Below, piece after piece: positions 25,584 through 33,900 of a stretch of DNA of 37,663 nt. Below the pieces are notes generated by a model that was not told the DNA's origin, did no database searches, and worked only from the letters and a program-made list of their open reading frames with translations. How positions within the stretch are numbered: the first letter of the stretch is position 1; every line of letters starts with the position of its first letter. Source of the DNA: Elusimicrobiota bacterium (lineage in GTDB: Bacteria; Elusimicrobiota; UBA8919); assembly GCA_028718185.1 (NCBI GenBank), contig JAQUMH010000009.1:1-37663 (forward strand). The letters run 5' to 3'. The translations under genes were made by a program, and so were the position numbers.

Positions 25584-27818
25584 TTATTTCCCCCTTTCAA
25601 TCTCCTTAATTTTATCCGAACATACATCAAAATGGTGTTTTGCCTCATTATATTGAGGATTTATTTCCAGGGCTTTTTTGAATTGTGTAAGTGCTTCACT
25701 ATAATCGCCTTTTAAATAATATGCTGTTCCAAGCGAATCATACAATTTTTCATCTGCCGGATTCATTGAAATCATTTCTTTATAGACATTTATCGCATTT
25801 TTGAACTGACCGCTTTTTTGATAAATGTAGGAAAGCAAAAACTGCGCTTCGGGATAAACGGGTTTACGCCTAAGTGCAAATCCCACACTTTCAAGTGCCG
25901 CAACATAATTTTTCCGATTAAGATATATAACAGCAAGTCCAAGAAACGGTTCGGCGTACTTTGACGAATTTTTTATTGATAGCCGATAGCAGTTCATCGC
26001 ATCATTATATTTTTTTTCCGCCATAAAAACAGCTCCAAGATTTATATATGCCTCAACTGAATTCGGCTCTGATTCCAGCACTTTAATATAGAGCAGGCGG
26101 GCTTTTTCATATTGTTCCGTATAAAAGAAAAAATTAGCATATGAAATCATGGCAAGCAGTTTATCATATTCCGAATAACGGTCAAGATTTAATTCATTAA
26201 ACATCGGTTTGATTTTTTTTAAGTCACTTTTAACAAAAACGATCCCCCCCTCGTCAACATATACCAGTTTCCATAAATTATTTTTATACAGATGCTTTAT
26301 TAAATTTTTAGAGTGCGGCGACAGTGCCTGCAAAAGGACATAATCAATTTTGTATTTGTCGGCAATTCTCTGCCAATAAATATCCGGGTTATCCGTAACG
26401 CTTTTGTATTCTGCCAGAAACTTTTCACCGTAAATTTCCAGCCGGCCATCGGCAAAAACTTTTCTTTCAGGATAGCAGTTCCAGACAAAATATCCGCCGG
26501 GTATGGCATCGTTAAAAACGTTACCTTGCAAATTGCTGCTTTTTATAAACTCAATAGCTCCCGTAGGATACAAGATACCTATTTTGCCGATGCCGAACTG
26601 CTGGACCGACTTCTCGTGCCTGTAGTATTTGTTTGTTGTGATGTTAAAAGATAAAAATGCGGACAAAAATATCACAAAAACCATATAAATATATCCCAGA
26701 TTTTTCTGTGCTTTATCGTCAATGGGAAGCTGTAATATTTTCATTTCTTCAAAATTAACAATGGTTATTAAAGCAGATACAAAAGCAAAAAATGCCGTGT
26801 TCCTGACTGCAATGAAACCTACATATAGGAACAGAATATATACCATAAAACGAGCCAGAGAAAATTTTTTACATACGAAAAAGCTTAAAAATGAAATAAT
26901 TATTAAAATTGCAAATGCCGATTTGTAAAAACTTCCGATACCGGTTATAAGTGTCGGGGCAAGTTCGCTTACACTTTTGAAGTACGGCGATGCTATTGTC
27001 CCAACCTCTCCGGCAAGCAAAAAGGGATAAAGCGCAAGCTTGTAGCCGTAGGGGTTCACAAAACATGCTAAAGTGGATAAAATTAGTGATAATAAAATGG
27101 GGCGGATTGCCACGCCCTTCGGGCTCGTAATGACATGTAAAAATAATAATTTTTGCTGTATCAATTCGCCAATAAAATAACACCCAATTATTATTGGTCC
27201 AAAAACAAAAAATCCGTGAGTATTCGTCCAGAAAATCTGTAGAATGGGTAAAAGATATAATATTCTTTTGCGAACGCCAGTGAAGTCGAAGATTCCACTC
27301 CTGGAACAATCCCTTGAGATTGCCACGGGACTTCGTCCCTCGCAATGACAATCAAAGGATATTTGTTTTTGGAATGATTCAAGAATTACAATATATAATA
27401 TCGCGAAAAGATATGAAAACATCTCGGGTCTCATCATAAATCTTTGGTTGGCTATAATTAAAGTAAGAAAAATGCAAAAAGTTGAAATATAAAAATTTGA
27501 TTTCTTTCCCAATTTGAACAGAATGTAAAATATAGCACCTATTACCAGCAACTGGTATAAAAATATTCCAAAAAATCCCGCAATGCTATAAAAAACATAA
27601 AGTATAATCTGATAAAACCAGTGAGAATCAATATAAGGATTTACGGCAGTATATGAGAACGAATCAAGATATGGTACGCTAAAATTTTTTAAAATATATT
27701 TTCCGGCAGAAAGATGAAACCATATATCATCTTCGTGGATTTTTGCTATAAGAAAAAGCAGGGCAGTCAGCCCGAGCATTAGATAAACTATTGTTTTATA
27801 AACTTTTGATGACTTCAT
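25584..27818 (-). CDS. multi-spanning GT-C-like membrane protein with C-terminal TPRs
   Basis: About 744 residues. The N-terminal two thirds has roughly ten membrane helices and the pattern EDDIWFHLSAGKYILKNFSV, then DSFSYTAVN and DSHWFYQIILY. This 'D-D-W-H' layout is seen in uncharacterised GT-C-fold membrane glycosyltransferase-like proteins. The soluble part (IEFIKSSNLQGNVFNDAIPG onward) ends in about five TPRs (VEAYINLGAVFMAEKKYNDA, YDSLGTAYYLKGDYSEAL). I infer a lipid-linked sugar transferase acting outside the inner membrane on the exported proteins of this block. Two repeat-derived insertions (27104-27135, 27271-27352) lengthen loops. The start at 27818 is chosen for GGGGGATTTGTAAA. 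The downstream gene starts two bases before its stop region, so the two are coupled. Confidence 0.75.
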   Translation of the reverse strand: MKSSKVYKTIVYLMLGLTALLFLIAKIHEDDIWFHLSAGKYILKNFSVPYLDSFSYTAVNPYIDSHWFYQIILYVFYSIAGFFGIFLYQLLVIGAIFYILFKLGKKSNFYISTFCIFLTLIIANQRFMMRPEMFSYLFAILYIVILESFQKQISFDCHCEGRSPVAISRDCSRSGIFDFTGVRKRILYLLPILQIFWTNTHGFFVFGPIIIGCYFIGELIQQKLLFLHVITSPKGVAIRPILLSLILSTLACFVNPYGYKLALYPFLLAGEVGTIASPYFKSVSELAPTLITGIGSFYKSAFAILIIISFLSFFVCKKFSLARFMVYILFLYVGFIAVRNTAFFAFVSALITIVNFEEMKILQLPIDDKAQKNLGYIYMVFVIFLSAFLSFNITTNKYYRHEKSVQQFGIGKIGILYPTGAIEFIKSSNLQGNVFNDAIPGGYFVWNCYPERKVFADGRLEIYGEKFLAEYKSVTDNPDIYWQRIADKYKIDYVLLQALSPHSKNLIKHLYKNNLWKLVYVDEGGIVFVKSDLKKIKPMFNELNLDRYSEYDKLLAMISYANFFFYTEQYEKARLLYIKVLESEPNSVEAYINLGAVFMAEKKYNDAMNCYRLSIKNSSKYAEPFLGLAVIYLNRKNYVAALESVGFALRRKPVYPEAQFLLSYIYQKSGQFKNAINVYKEMISMNPADEKLYDSLGTAYYLKGDYSEALTQFKKALEINPQYNEAKHHFDVCSDKIKEIERGK
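27104..27135. repeat. palindromic repeat inside the GT-C-like gene, copy 1
   Basis: ggattgccacgcccttcggg continues to ctcgtaatgaca. In frame it encodes VITSPKGVAIRP, a short loop between membrane helices. Confidence 0.8.
27271..27352. repeat. palindromic repeat inside the GT-C-like gene, copy 2
   Basis: gattgccacgggacttcgtc followed by cctcgcaatgac, with extra flanking sequence. It encodes CHCEGRSPVAISRDCSRSGI, a Cys/Arg-rich loop unlike the rest of the protein. Confidence 0.8.
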
Positions 27819-27838
27819 TTTACAAATCCCCCGCAAGT

Positions 27839-29983
27839 TCACTGCGAAATGCGTGATTTTCCACTAATCTGTGAAATTACAAACTTTGCCTTTTTGTAAT
27901 CCGGGTCAAGTTTAAGTGTTGTTTCCATCTCTTTCACTGCCTCTCCGTACTCATATAACAGAAAATGCAGATAACCGATGTTAAAGTGAATTTCCGCGGA
28001 ATTGGGTCTAATTTTTGCTGCTCTTTTGAAATATTTTAACGATTTTTCAAATTTGTTTTCCTGTCCATAAATAATTCCGAGCGCATTTAAAGCAACATAA
28101 TTATCAGGGTCTGCATTTTCAGCCTTTTTATAATATTCTCCAACTTTACCAGCATCCCCTTGTCCTTCGTAAATTTCTGCAAGATAAGCATATGCATCTG
28201 CTGTCAGCGGGTTCAATTCAATCGCTCTGTTGAAATTTTCAATCGCCCGACCATATTGTTTTTTTGTCTTATACATTATTCCAAGATTTAGAAACGGTGC
28301 TTTATAAAGCATATATTTTTTATTTTCAGCCATCTCTTCATAAATTTTAACCGCTTTATCATATTCACCGGTATCCTGATAAATTGAAGCCAATGCTTCC
28401 TGACCCTCAATTAATTTCGGATCAAGTTTTAGTGCTTTATTTACATATTCAAATGCTTTTGAGAAATCTTTATTTTTTGCATAAAGCAAACCCATGGTTA
28501 CATTTGCACCAGGACTGTCAGGAACTTGCTTCAATGTTTTTGAATAAAAAGAAAACTCGTCTTTCCAGTCGCGATTACGGTTAATTAATAGAACGGAAAA
28601 AAATGCAAGAATACAAATGGCTAAATCAATACCAATATAAGCTGTCATTGCGAACATTCTATGCTTGTCATTGCGAACAGACTTATCGTGAAGCAATCCC
28701 ATAAGATTGCCCCACCACTGAAACGTTGGCGGGCAGGCACGCTCTAATTTACCCCGCAATGACAACAATTGGATTGCCCCATGGGTGGGATCTTCGACTT
28801 CGCTTACGCTCGCAATGACAATCTGTGACATTTTTAGCAATAACATCGCTAACAAAACACAGAATCCTATAAGCGGAAGATATAAATATCTTTCAGCAAC
28901 AATGTTTTGCATTGGAATTATATTGGATGTCGGTAAAAAAGTAATAAGTATCCACATCAACCAAAAGAATGTTAATTTGGACTTTTTGTAGGCATAAACT
29001 AAAATCACTAAATAAATTATTACTAATAAAAACCCTGCAATCACTTGTGTCTCTAAAAAGATAGGGACCGTCTCCATTCTATGTTCCATGCTCAAATTAA
29101 AAGGTAGAAAGATTAGTCCGGCATATATCGGTATATTTCCAAGCATTGTTAAAATGTTTGTGGTAAAACTGTTACCGGGGTATTTAACCATTGCTTCCAT
29201 CGGATGCCTGAATATAAAAAATCTTAAAATAAGATAGAAAACTGCTACTGCCAAAAACGGTAGATATTTTTTTATCCGAATTTTCTCTTTAATTATTAGA
29301 TCATACAGAATTATCACAGCAGGAAGTGTTATGGCTGTTTCTTTGGAAAAAACAGCAAGGAAATAACCTATAACGGCAAAACTGTAGGGATTGCTTCGGC
29401 GTTGCCTCGCAATGACGTCAACTTCATTAGTCATTGCGAGACCCAATTCATTGGGTCGTGGCAATCTGTTTTTTGATTTAACGTAACAAAGAAACGAGAG
29501 CAGAAAAAACATTGTGGAAAGCTGGGTTTCGTTAAATGAAACCATATTTACAACTTCGTTATTCGCAGGATGAGCAATAAAAAACAGGGCACTTAATAAT
29601 GCGACCCCCCTAGTTTTGCTCTTCAAAACTGGCAGGGGGGTGTCTTTTTCTGCGAAAAAGCACATAACCAAAAAATATAACAGTATGGCAACTGCTATAT
29701 GGAGAAAAATATTAGATAGTCTATGACCTATTGGGTTTACTCCCCACAATTTATAATTTAGAATATTAACAAGAAACGGCAGAGGTCTATATGTAAGGTC
29801 CTGAGTATATTTAAAATAATTTTTCGGCGAAAAAAATACCCAGGTATTTTCCCATTTCTTTATGAAGTTACTGTCCTTAATAAAAAATCCATCATCCCAT
29901 AAAAACGGATTTTTAAGTGTATCTGAATAAAGAAGAAAACCAAAAATAATTAAGATTAAGATTAAAATATACTTTTTATTCAT
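27839..29983 (-). CDS. TMTC-like (transmembrane + TPR) GT-C protein
   Basis: 714 residues. The signature is that of TMTC/DUF1736-type proteins: DTLKNPFLWDDGFFIKDSNF, then YRPLPFLVNILNYKLWGVNP, RLSNIFLHI, and FFIAHPANNEVVNMVSFNET. About ten membrane helices are followed by six or so TPRs (SPGANVTMGLLYAKNKDFSK, AYAYLAEIYEGQGD, AEIHFNIGYLHFLLYEYGEA). Eukaryotic TMTCs are O-mannosyltransferases; bacterial homologues are probable glycan transferases, which is inference. Repeat-derived peptides occupy two loops: about residues 172-198 (29389-29468) and 387-447 (28643-28822). It lies 20 bases before the start of the next GT-C-like gene, so the two likely act together, perhaps on the Ser/Thr-rich surface proteins. 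Confidence 0.8.
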   Translation of the reverse strand: MNKKYILILILIIFGFLLYSDTLKNPFLWDDGFFIKDSNFIKKWENTWVFFSPKNYFKYTQDLTYRPLPFLVNILNYKLWGVNPIGHRLSNIFLHIAVAILLYFLVMCFFAEKDTPLPVLKSKTRGVALLSALFFIAHPANNEVVNMVSFNETQLSTMFFLLSFLCYVKSKNRLPRPNELGLAMTNEVDVIARQRRSNPYSFAVIGYFLAVFSKETAITLPAVIILYDLIIKEKIRIKKYLPFLAVAVFYLILRFFIFRHPMEAMVKYPGNSFTTNILTMLGNIPIYAGLIFLPFNLSMEHRMETVPIFLETQVIAGFLLVIIYLVILVYAYKKSKLTFFWLMWILITFLPTSNIIPMQNIVAERYLYLPLIGFCVLLAMLLLKMSQIVIASVSEVEDPTHGAIQLLSLRGKLERACPPTFQWWGNLMGLLHDKSVRNDKHRMFAMTAYIGIDLAICILAFFSVLLINRNRDWKDEFSFYSKTLKQVPDSPGANVTMGLLYAKNKDFSKAFEYVNKALKLDPKLIEGQEALASIYQDTGEYDKAVKIYEEMAENKKYMLYKAPFLNLGIMYKTKKQYGRAIENFNRAIELNPLTADAYAYLAEIYEGQGDAGKVGEYYKKAENADPDNYVALNALGIIYGQENKFEKSLKYFKRAAKIRPNSAEIHFNIGYLHFLLYEYGEAVKEMETTLKLDPDYKKAKFVISQISGKSRISQ
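28643..28822. repeat. 180-bp cluster of palindromic repeats inside the TMTC-like gene
   Basis: Contains tgtcattgcgaacattctat, gtcattgcgaacagacttat, ccaccactgaaacgttggcg and cttcgcttacgctcgcaatg units. In frame it is read as about 60 residues (from VIASVSEVEDPTHG to SVRNDKHRMFAM) between membrane helices. Confidence 0.85.
29389..29468. repeat. inverted pair of palindromic repeats inside the TMTC-like gene
   Basis: gattgcttcggcgttgcctc then gtcattgcgagacccaattc. In frame it gives RPNELGLAMTNEVDVIARQR. A further palindrome cccccctagttttgctcttc/caggggg at 29605-29640 lies nearby in the same gene. Confidence 0.8.
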
Positions 29984-30021
29984 GTATTTTAAAAATAATT
30001 ACAATATTACCAAAAATTATT

Positions 30022-30079
30022 GTAGCCGCATCGCCTTGCGATGCTTCAATTTTATTGGCACCATGAAATGGTGCTCTAC
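30022..30079. repeat. inverted pair of GTAG-type REP hairpins (BIME-like)
   Basis: 30022-30044 (plus) is GTAGCCGCATCGCCTTGCGA with arms GCATCGC/GCGATGC. 30057-30079 (minus) has arms GCACCAT/ATGGTGC and ends in CTAC. They occupy the gap between the TMTC-like gene and the gene at 30103. Confidence 0.85.
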
Positions 30080-30102
30080 CCCGGACGCTTTTATACTTAT
30101 TC

Positions 30103-30594
30103 TTACTTTTTAATCGAAAACTTTAGTTTCGAAAGAAGCGATGGCACAAATGTAATACCACCCTTCTTTTCTACAGCAGGATAACCACATATGTTCAAAT
30201 TTACCTGAAATTTATGTCCTCTTATTTTTTTGTCTTTGGGGATTTTTATAATTACATCCGAAACTCCTGTTTGATGAGGTTCTAAAAAATACCTGTCCGG
30301 CAAAACACTTATCCATGTAATATCTTTTATTGGTTCTAAATCAGATTTTAAACTATCTTTTAGAGGAACTTGAACTACAATACGCACTTCTATTTTTTTA
30401 TCACTTCTATTCATTACTTTCAATGGTTGGTTGTATGAAATTCTAAGATTATATTCCTTGTTTATTGATAGATTAGCTATAAAAATATCAGCATAATTTG
30501 TTGAAATTCCATTGGAATGAAGAGATTGGGAAATTAAAAGATTAAAAGATTGAAAGATTAAAAAAACTAAAAGAAATTTATTGAAATTTTTCAT
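30103..30594 (-). CDS. exported single-domain DUF916-like protein
   Basis: 163 residues from ATG at 30594, chosen for AAGGAGGACA just upstream; the longer frame above it is REP sequence. The signal peptide core (FLLVFLIFQSFNLLISQSLH) is encoded by an octamer-like repeat. The mature part is one Ig-like domain: INKEYNLRISYNQPLKVMNR, IKDITWISVLPDRYFLEPHQ, and IRGHKFQVNL. It aligns with the first domain of the protein at 24454-25581 (IQIGESYNLRV-, DLEWVKVVPDKF- and GKHYQVHL-type strands) but lacks the second. It follows the giant surface-protein gene and precedes the GT-C-like genes. A chaperone- or adaptor-like role for the large protein is inferred from the WxL-operon analogy only. Confidence 0.72.
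   Translation of the reverse strand: MKNFNKFLLVFLIFQSFNLLISQSLHSNGISTNYADIFIANLSINKEYNLRISYNQPLKVMNRSDKKIEVRIVVQVPLKDSLKSDLEPIKDITWISVLPDRYFLEPHQTGVSDVIIKIPKDKKIRGHKFQVNLNICGYPAVEKKGGITFVPSLLSKLKFSIKK
30532..30575 (-). repeat. octamer-like repeat forming a signal-peptide core
   Basis: Units attaaaag, attaaaag, attgaaag, attaaaaa. They are read as FLIFQSFNLLIS. Confidence 0.75.
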
Positions 30595-30631
30595 TGTCCT
30601 CCTTACTTTGATACTTGCAAGACAACATTCA

Positions 30632-30859
30632 GCAGACCGAGGGTCTGCGACTACATAACCACGGGAGCAGAGCAGAGCCGTAGGTCCCGCATATTTGTTG
30701 TGTGGGACTCTGTGGCTACTTTTTACTTTATTAACGCTTGCCAAGGGCAAGCAACTACAACTGACATCGAAATCCACACCCACTATTTATGATTTGGTGG
30801 ACAAGAATCCTACCGATATACAACTTCAGCCCGCCACTGAATCAATGGCGGGCAACTAC
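30632..30859 (-). repeat. cluster of four GTAG-type REP hairpins
   Basis: Copies at 30632-30654 (arms GCAGACC/GGTCTGC), 30683-30719 (arms GTCCCGCA/TGTGGGAC), 30736-30758 (arms GCTTGCC/GGCAAGC) and 30830-30859 (arms CCCGCCA/TGGCGGG). All carry GTAG on the minus strand. The second copy and its flank match 13385-13421 closely, loop included. They fill the 315-base gap below the giant gene, which ends in taatctt runs and has no gene. Confidence 0.82.
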
Positions 30860-30909
30860 TTTAATCTTTAATTTTCAATCTTAAATCTTTAATCTTCTTT
30901 AATTATGAA

Positions 30910-33900
30910 TTATGGTGACTGGGCTTGTATGTATAAATATATTGTTTGTGTAGCAATAGTTGATGTCTTACCGGGCAAATCAAGCCGTAACCATAAATTT
31001 TTAGAAGTGCCTGCGGTAACACCTAATCCGTTATCATCATCTGAATATCTTCCATCTACTATAGGAAGAAGATATTCATTGTCCGAAACAATATCTCTTA
31101 AACTAAAATAATTAATTTGAGGCATAGTACTATTAAATAAAGCTTTTAAAAGAAAACTATCAAGGGTTGTTGTGGATGTTTCATTACTATACCAAGGGGA
31201 ACCTCCTGCTGTTGCTGTCTCGCATCTTAATGCAAAATTTTCCGTTACATTGCCATCGTTTTTTATCTGAATTGCTGTAACTGTTTGGGTTGAATCCCCT
31301 ATATTAACCCTTCCTAAACTTTGTGTATCACCGGCAGTAATATCGACACTTAAAGTTAGCGGCTGTGAATATGCAGTCGCCTCATTAGAAAGTGCAGACC
31401 AGTTACCTGCTTGGTCATGATACCTAATCAAATAATAATAAGTATTTTCACCAACCAAATCTGAAAAAGTTGTTGTTAAAAATGATTCCGGTGCTATTGT
31501 ATCAGTTGAAGTTGGCGAAGAAACTACTGCCATAAATGTCCATGTACGATTGGCAGTTGATGTACAGTACCTGATTTCATAATAACAGCCGTTTACAAGA
31601 TTACCCGTAGGTCCGTCACTACCGGGGGCTGACCATGCAAGTTTTATTGTTCCTGACGAAGTGGCAACAATAAGCCCTGATAGTGAAGTAATTGTATATG
31701 GTGGGACTGTATCTACATTTATTGTGTAACTAACTGACTCGGCGTAATTACCCGCTTCGTCTCTGGTTAAAAACTGTATCATGTTATTTGTACCGTGTTT
31801 AAATGGTACTGCAGAAGCCGTTGAAATCTGTAATGCCGTAGTTCCATCAGTTCCTGATGTAGACATCGTGGCTGTTGATGTTATTATCGCTGAATTAGTC
31901 CAGGCGGTTGTCGAATACTTTACAGCACAGGAATTGTACATTACTGCTATCTCTTCCGGACTCAATACTCTGTTCCATGCTCCAAATTCATCAATATATC
32001 CGCTAAAAATCTCGTGATATAATAGACTACCATTGGCACGCCCACCAATACTTAAAGGGTCTGCACTTTTTATAGTGTTAGCACCTAAATTATCATATTT
32101 GGCTGCAAGACCAATTTCAAGTCCGTCTTCGTACATCTTTACACCACTTGCTACACCTGAACCGCTATATGTTACTACATAATGATGCCAACTACCATCA
32201 TTTAATTTGGTGGCTACTTTGGAACTTACGGCAATAGATTTTGTGCCCCATGTATTATTAAGAAAGAACGATATGTAGTTTGTGACTTGGATTGAATTCA
32301 CATAATCATAATTCGTCTGGAAATTATATCCTGTAAGCGCAGCATCGGTCATGTTGCAAAATGCAATCTGAGTTAGTGTTTTATTGTTTAGATCCGGTTT
32401 AAGCCACACTGAAAATGAAAATGGGTCTGTTCGCTCAAAATTTAAATTTGACATATTTGCTGTTGGATATGTTACTGTATCAACATATACCCAGTCATCT
32501 GTTTTATCAAAATATAACGGATACTCATTACCACCTGTTGACTTCCATGTAGGGGTACTGGACCAAGTAACTCCATTCTTTCGCGTGCAATCATTCCCAT
32601 ACCCTGAATAATCTGTTGTATTCCCATTCAAATGCATCAATAAAACACAACCGGTACTCGCTATTGTCTCTGTCTGCCCTACCCGCAATCCGGAATAATT
32701 CGCATCCTGAACACTTACCTGCACTTGTGGCGTTGACACATTTACATATGTCGATGCCGTATTTTCCGCCCAAGTTTCAAACTCCCATAACGAATATCCA
32801 TTAGCTGTTCCTCTTACAGTCCCGTACATACGGATATATCTACCGCTACCACTTAATGTTATATTTTCAGTACCGCCTGTTCCGCCGGACTTTGTGTATA
32901 TTGTCGACCAATCTGTATTATTAGCTGATACTTGTATAGTATAATCTTTACCATATGCTGCTTCCCATTTAAGGACCACCTGCGTTATGTTGTATGTTTG
33001 ACCCAAATCTATGGCTATCCATTGCGGGTCACTATATGCTGATGACCAGCGTGTTGACACATCACTATCTATTGCGTTATTCGGTTGAAAATCATAGCCA
33101 TAGTTATTTTCTACAGAGGATGCTGTTGCTGACATACCTGCTACTTTCACCCGCGGATTATTACCAAATACAGCATCTGTCAAATCTAATGTGAATGACC
33201 TCGTGGAACTCCAATCGCCATATGCACCATTACTACCTTTTGTCTTTACATGCCAATAGTATTTTGTATTTTCTGATAAAGAAGTTATTATCGCTGATGA
33301 TGGCGTAACATCGCCAAAACCTGGTACAGGCGAACCAAAGTTTATATCATCATCTACTTCAAAATAATACGCAGATGCTCCTGCCACATCACTCCAATCA
33401 CAGGTATTCGCATTTGTCCAGGTCGCTGTTGATGGGTAGTATAATGTAGGCGGTGACAACACAGGCATATACACAGTACAGGAATTGGATAAATCTGACC
33501 AGTTGCCGCCTTGGTCTCTTGTCCATACCCTAAAATAATATGTTGCATTGCCTGTTAAATTTGTAAATGTATAGCAACAAAGCGATAATTGAGTTATTGA
33601 AGAGGTTGTTCCCGTATCTATTCGGACTTCTTCTGTTATTGCATGCGGTAAGGTAGTTTCATATCCAAATCCCCACTTGCTATTACTTGGAATAACCGAC
33701 CATGTAGCACGCCGGATTAAAAATTGCCCGTTAGATAAAGCATCTATCGTCCCGTCTGTACCAGGCGATACCCAGCATAGATTTATATTATTACCGCTAA
33801 CAAGTCCCGTAAGCGATGTTATCGCTGATGGTGCTACTGTATCTACATTTATTGTGTAACTGGCTGACTCGGCATAATTACCTGCTGCGTCCCGGGTTAA

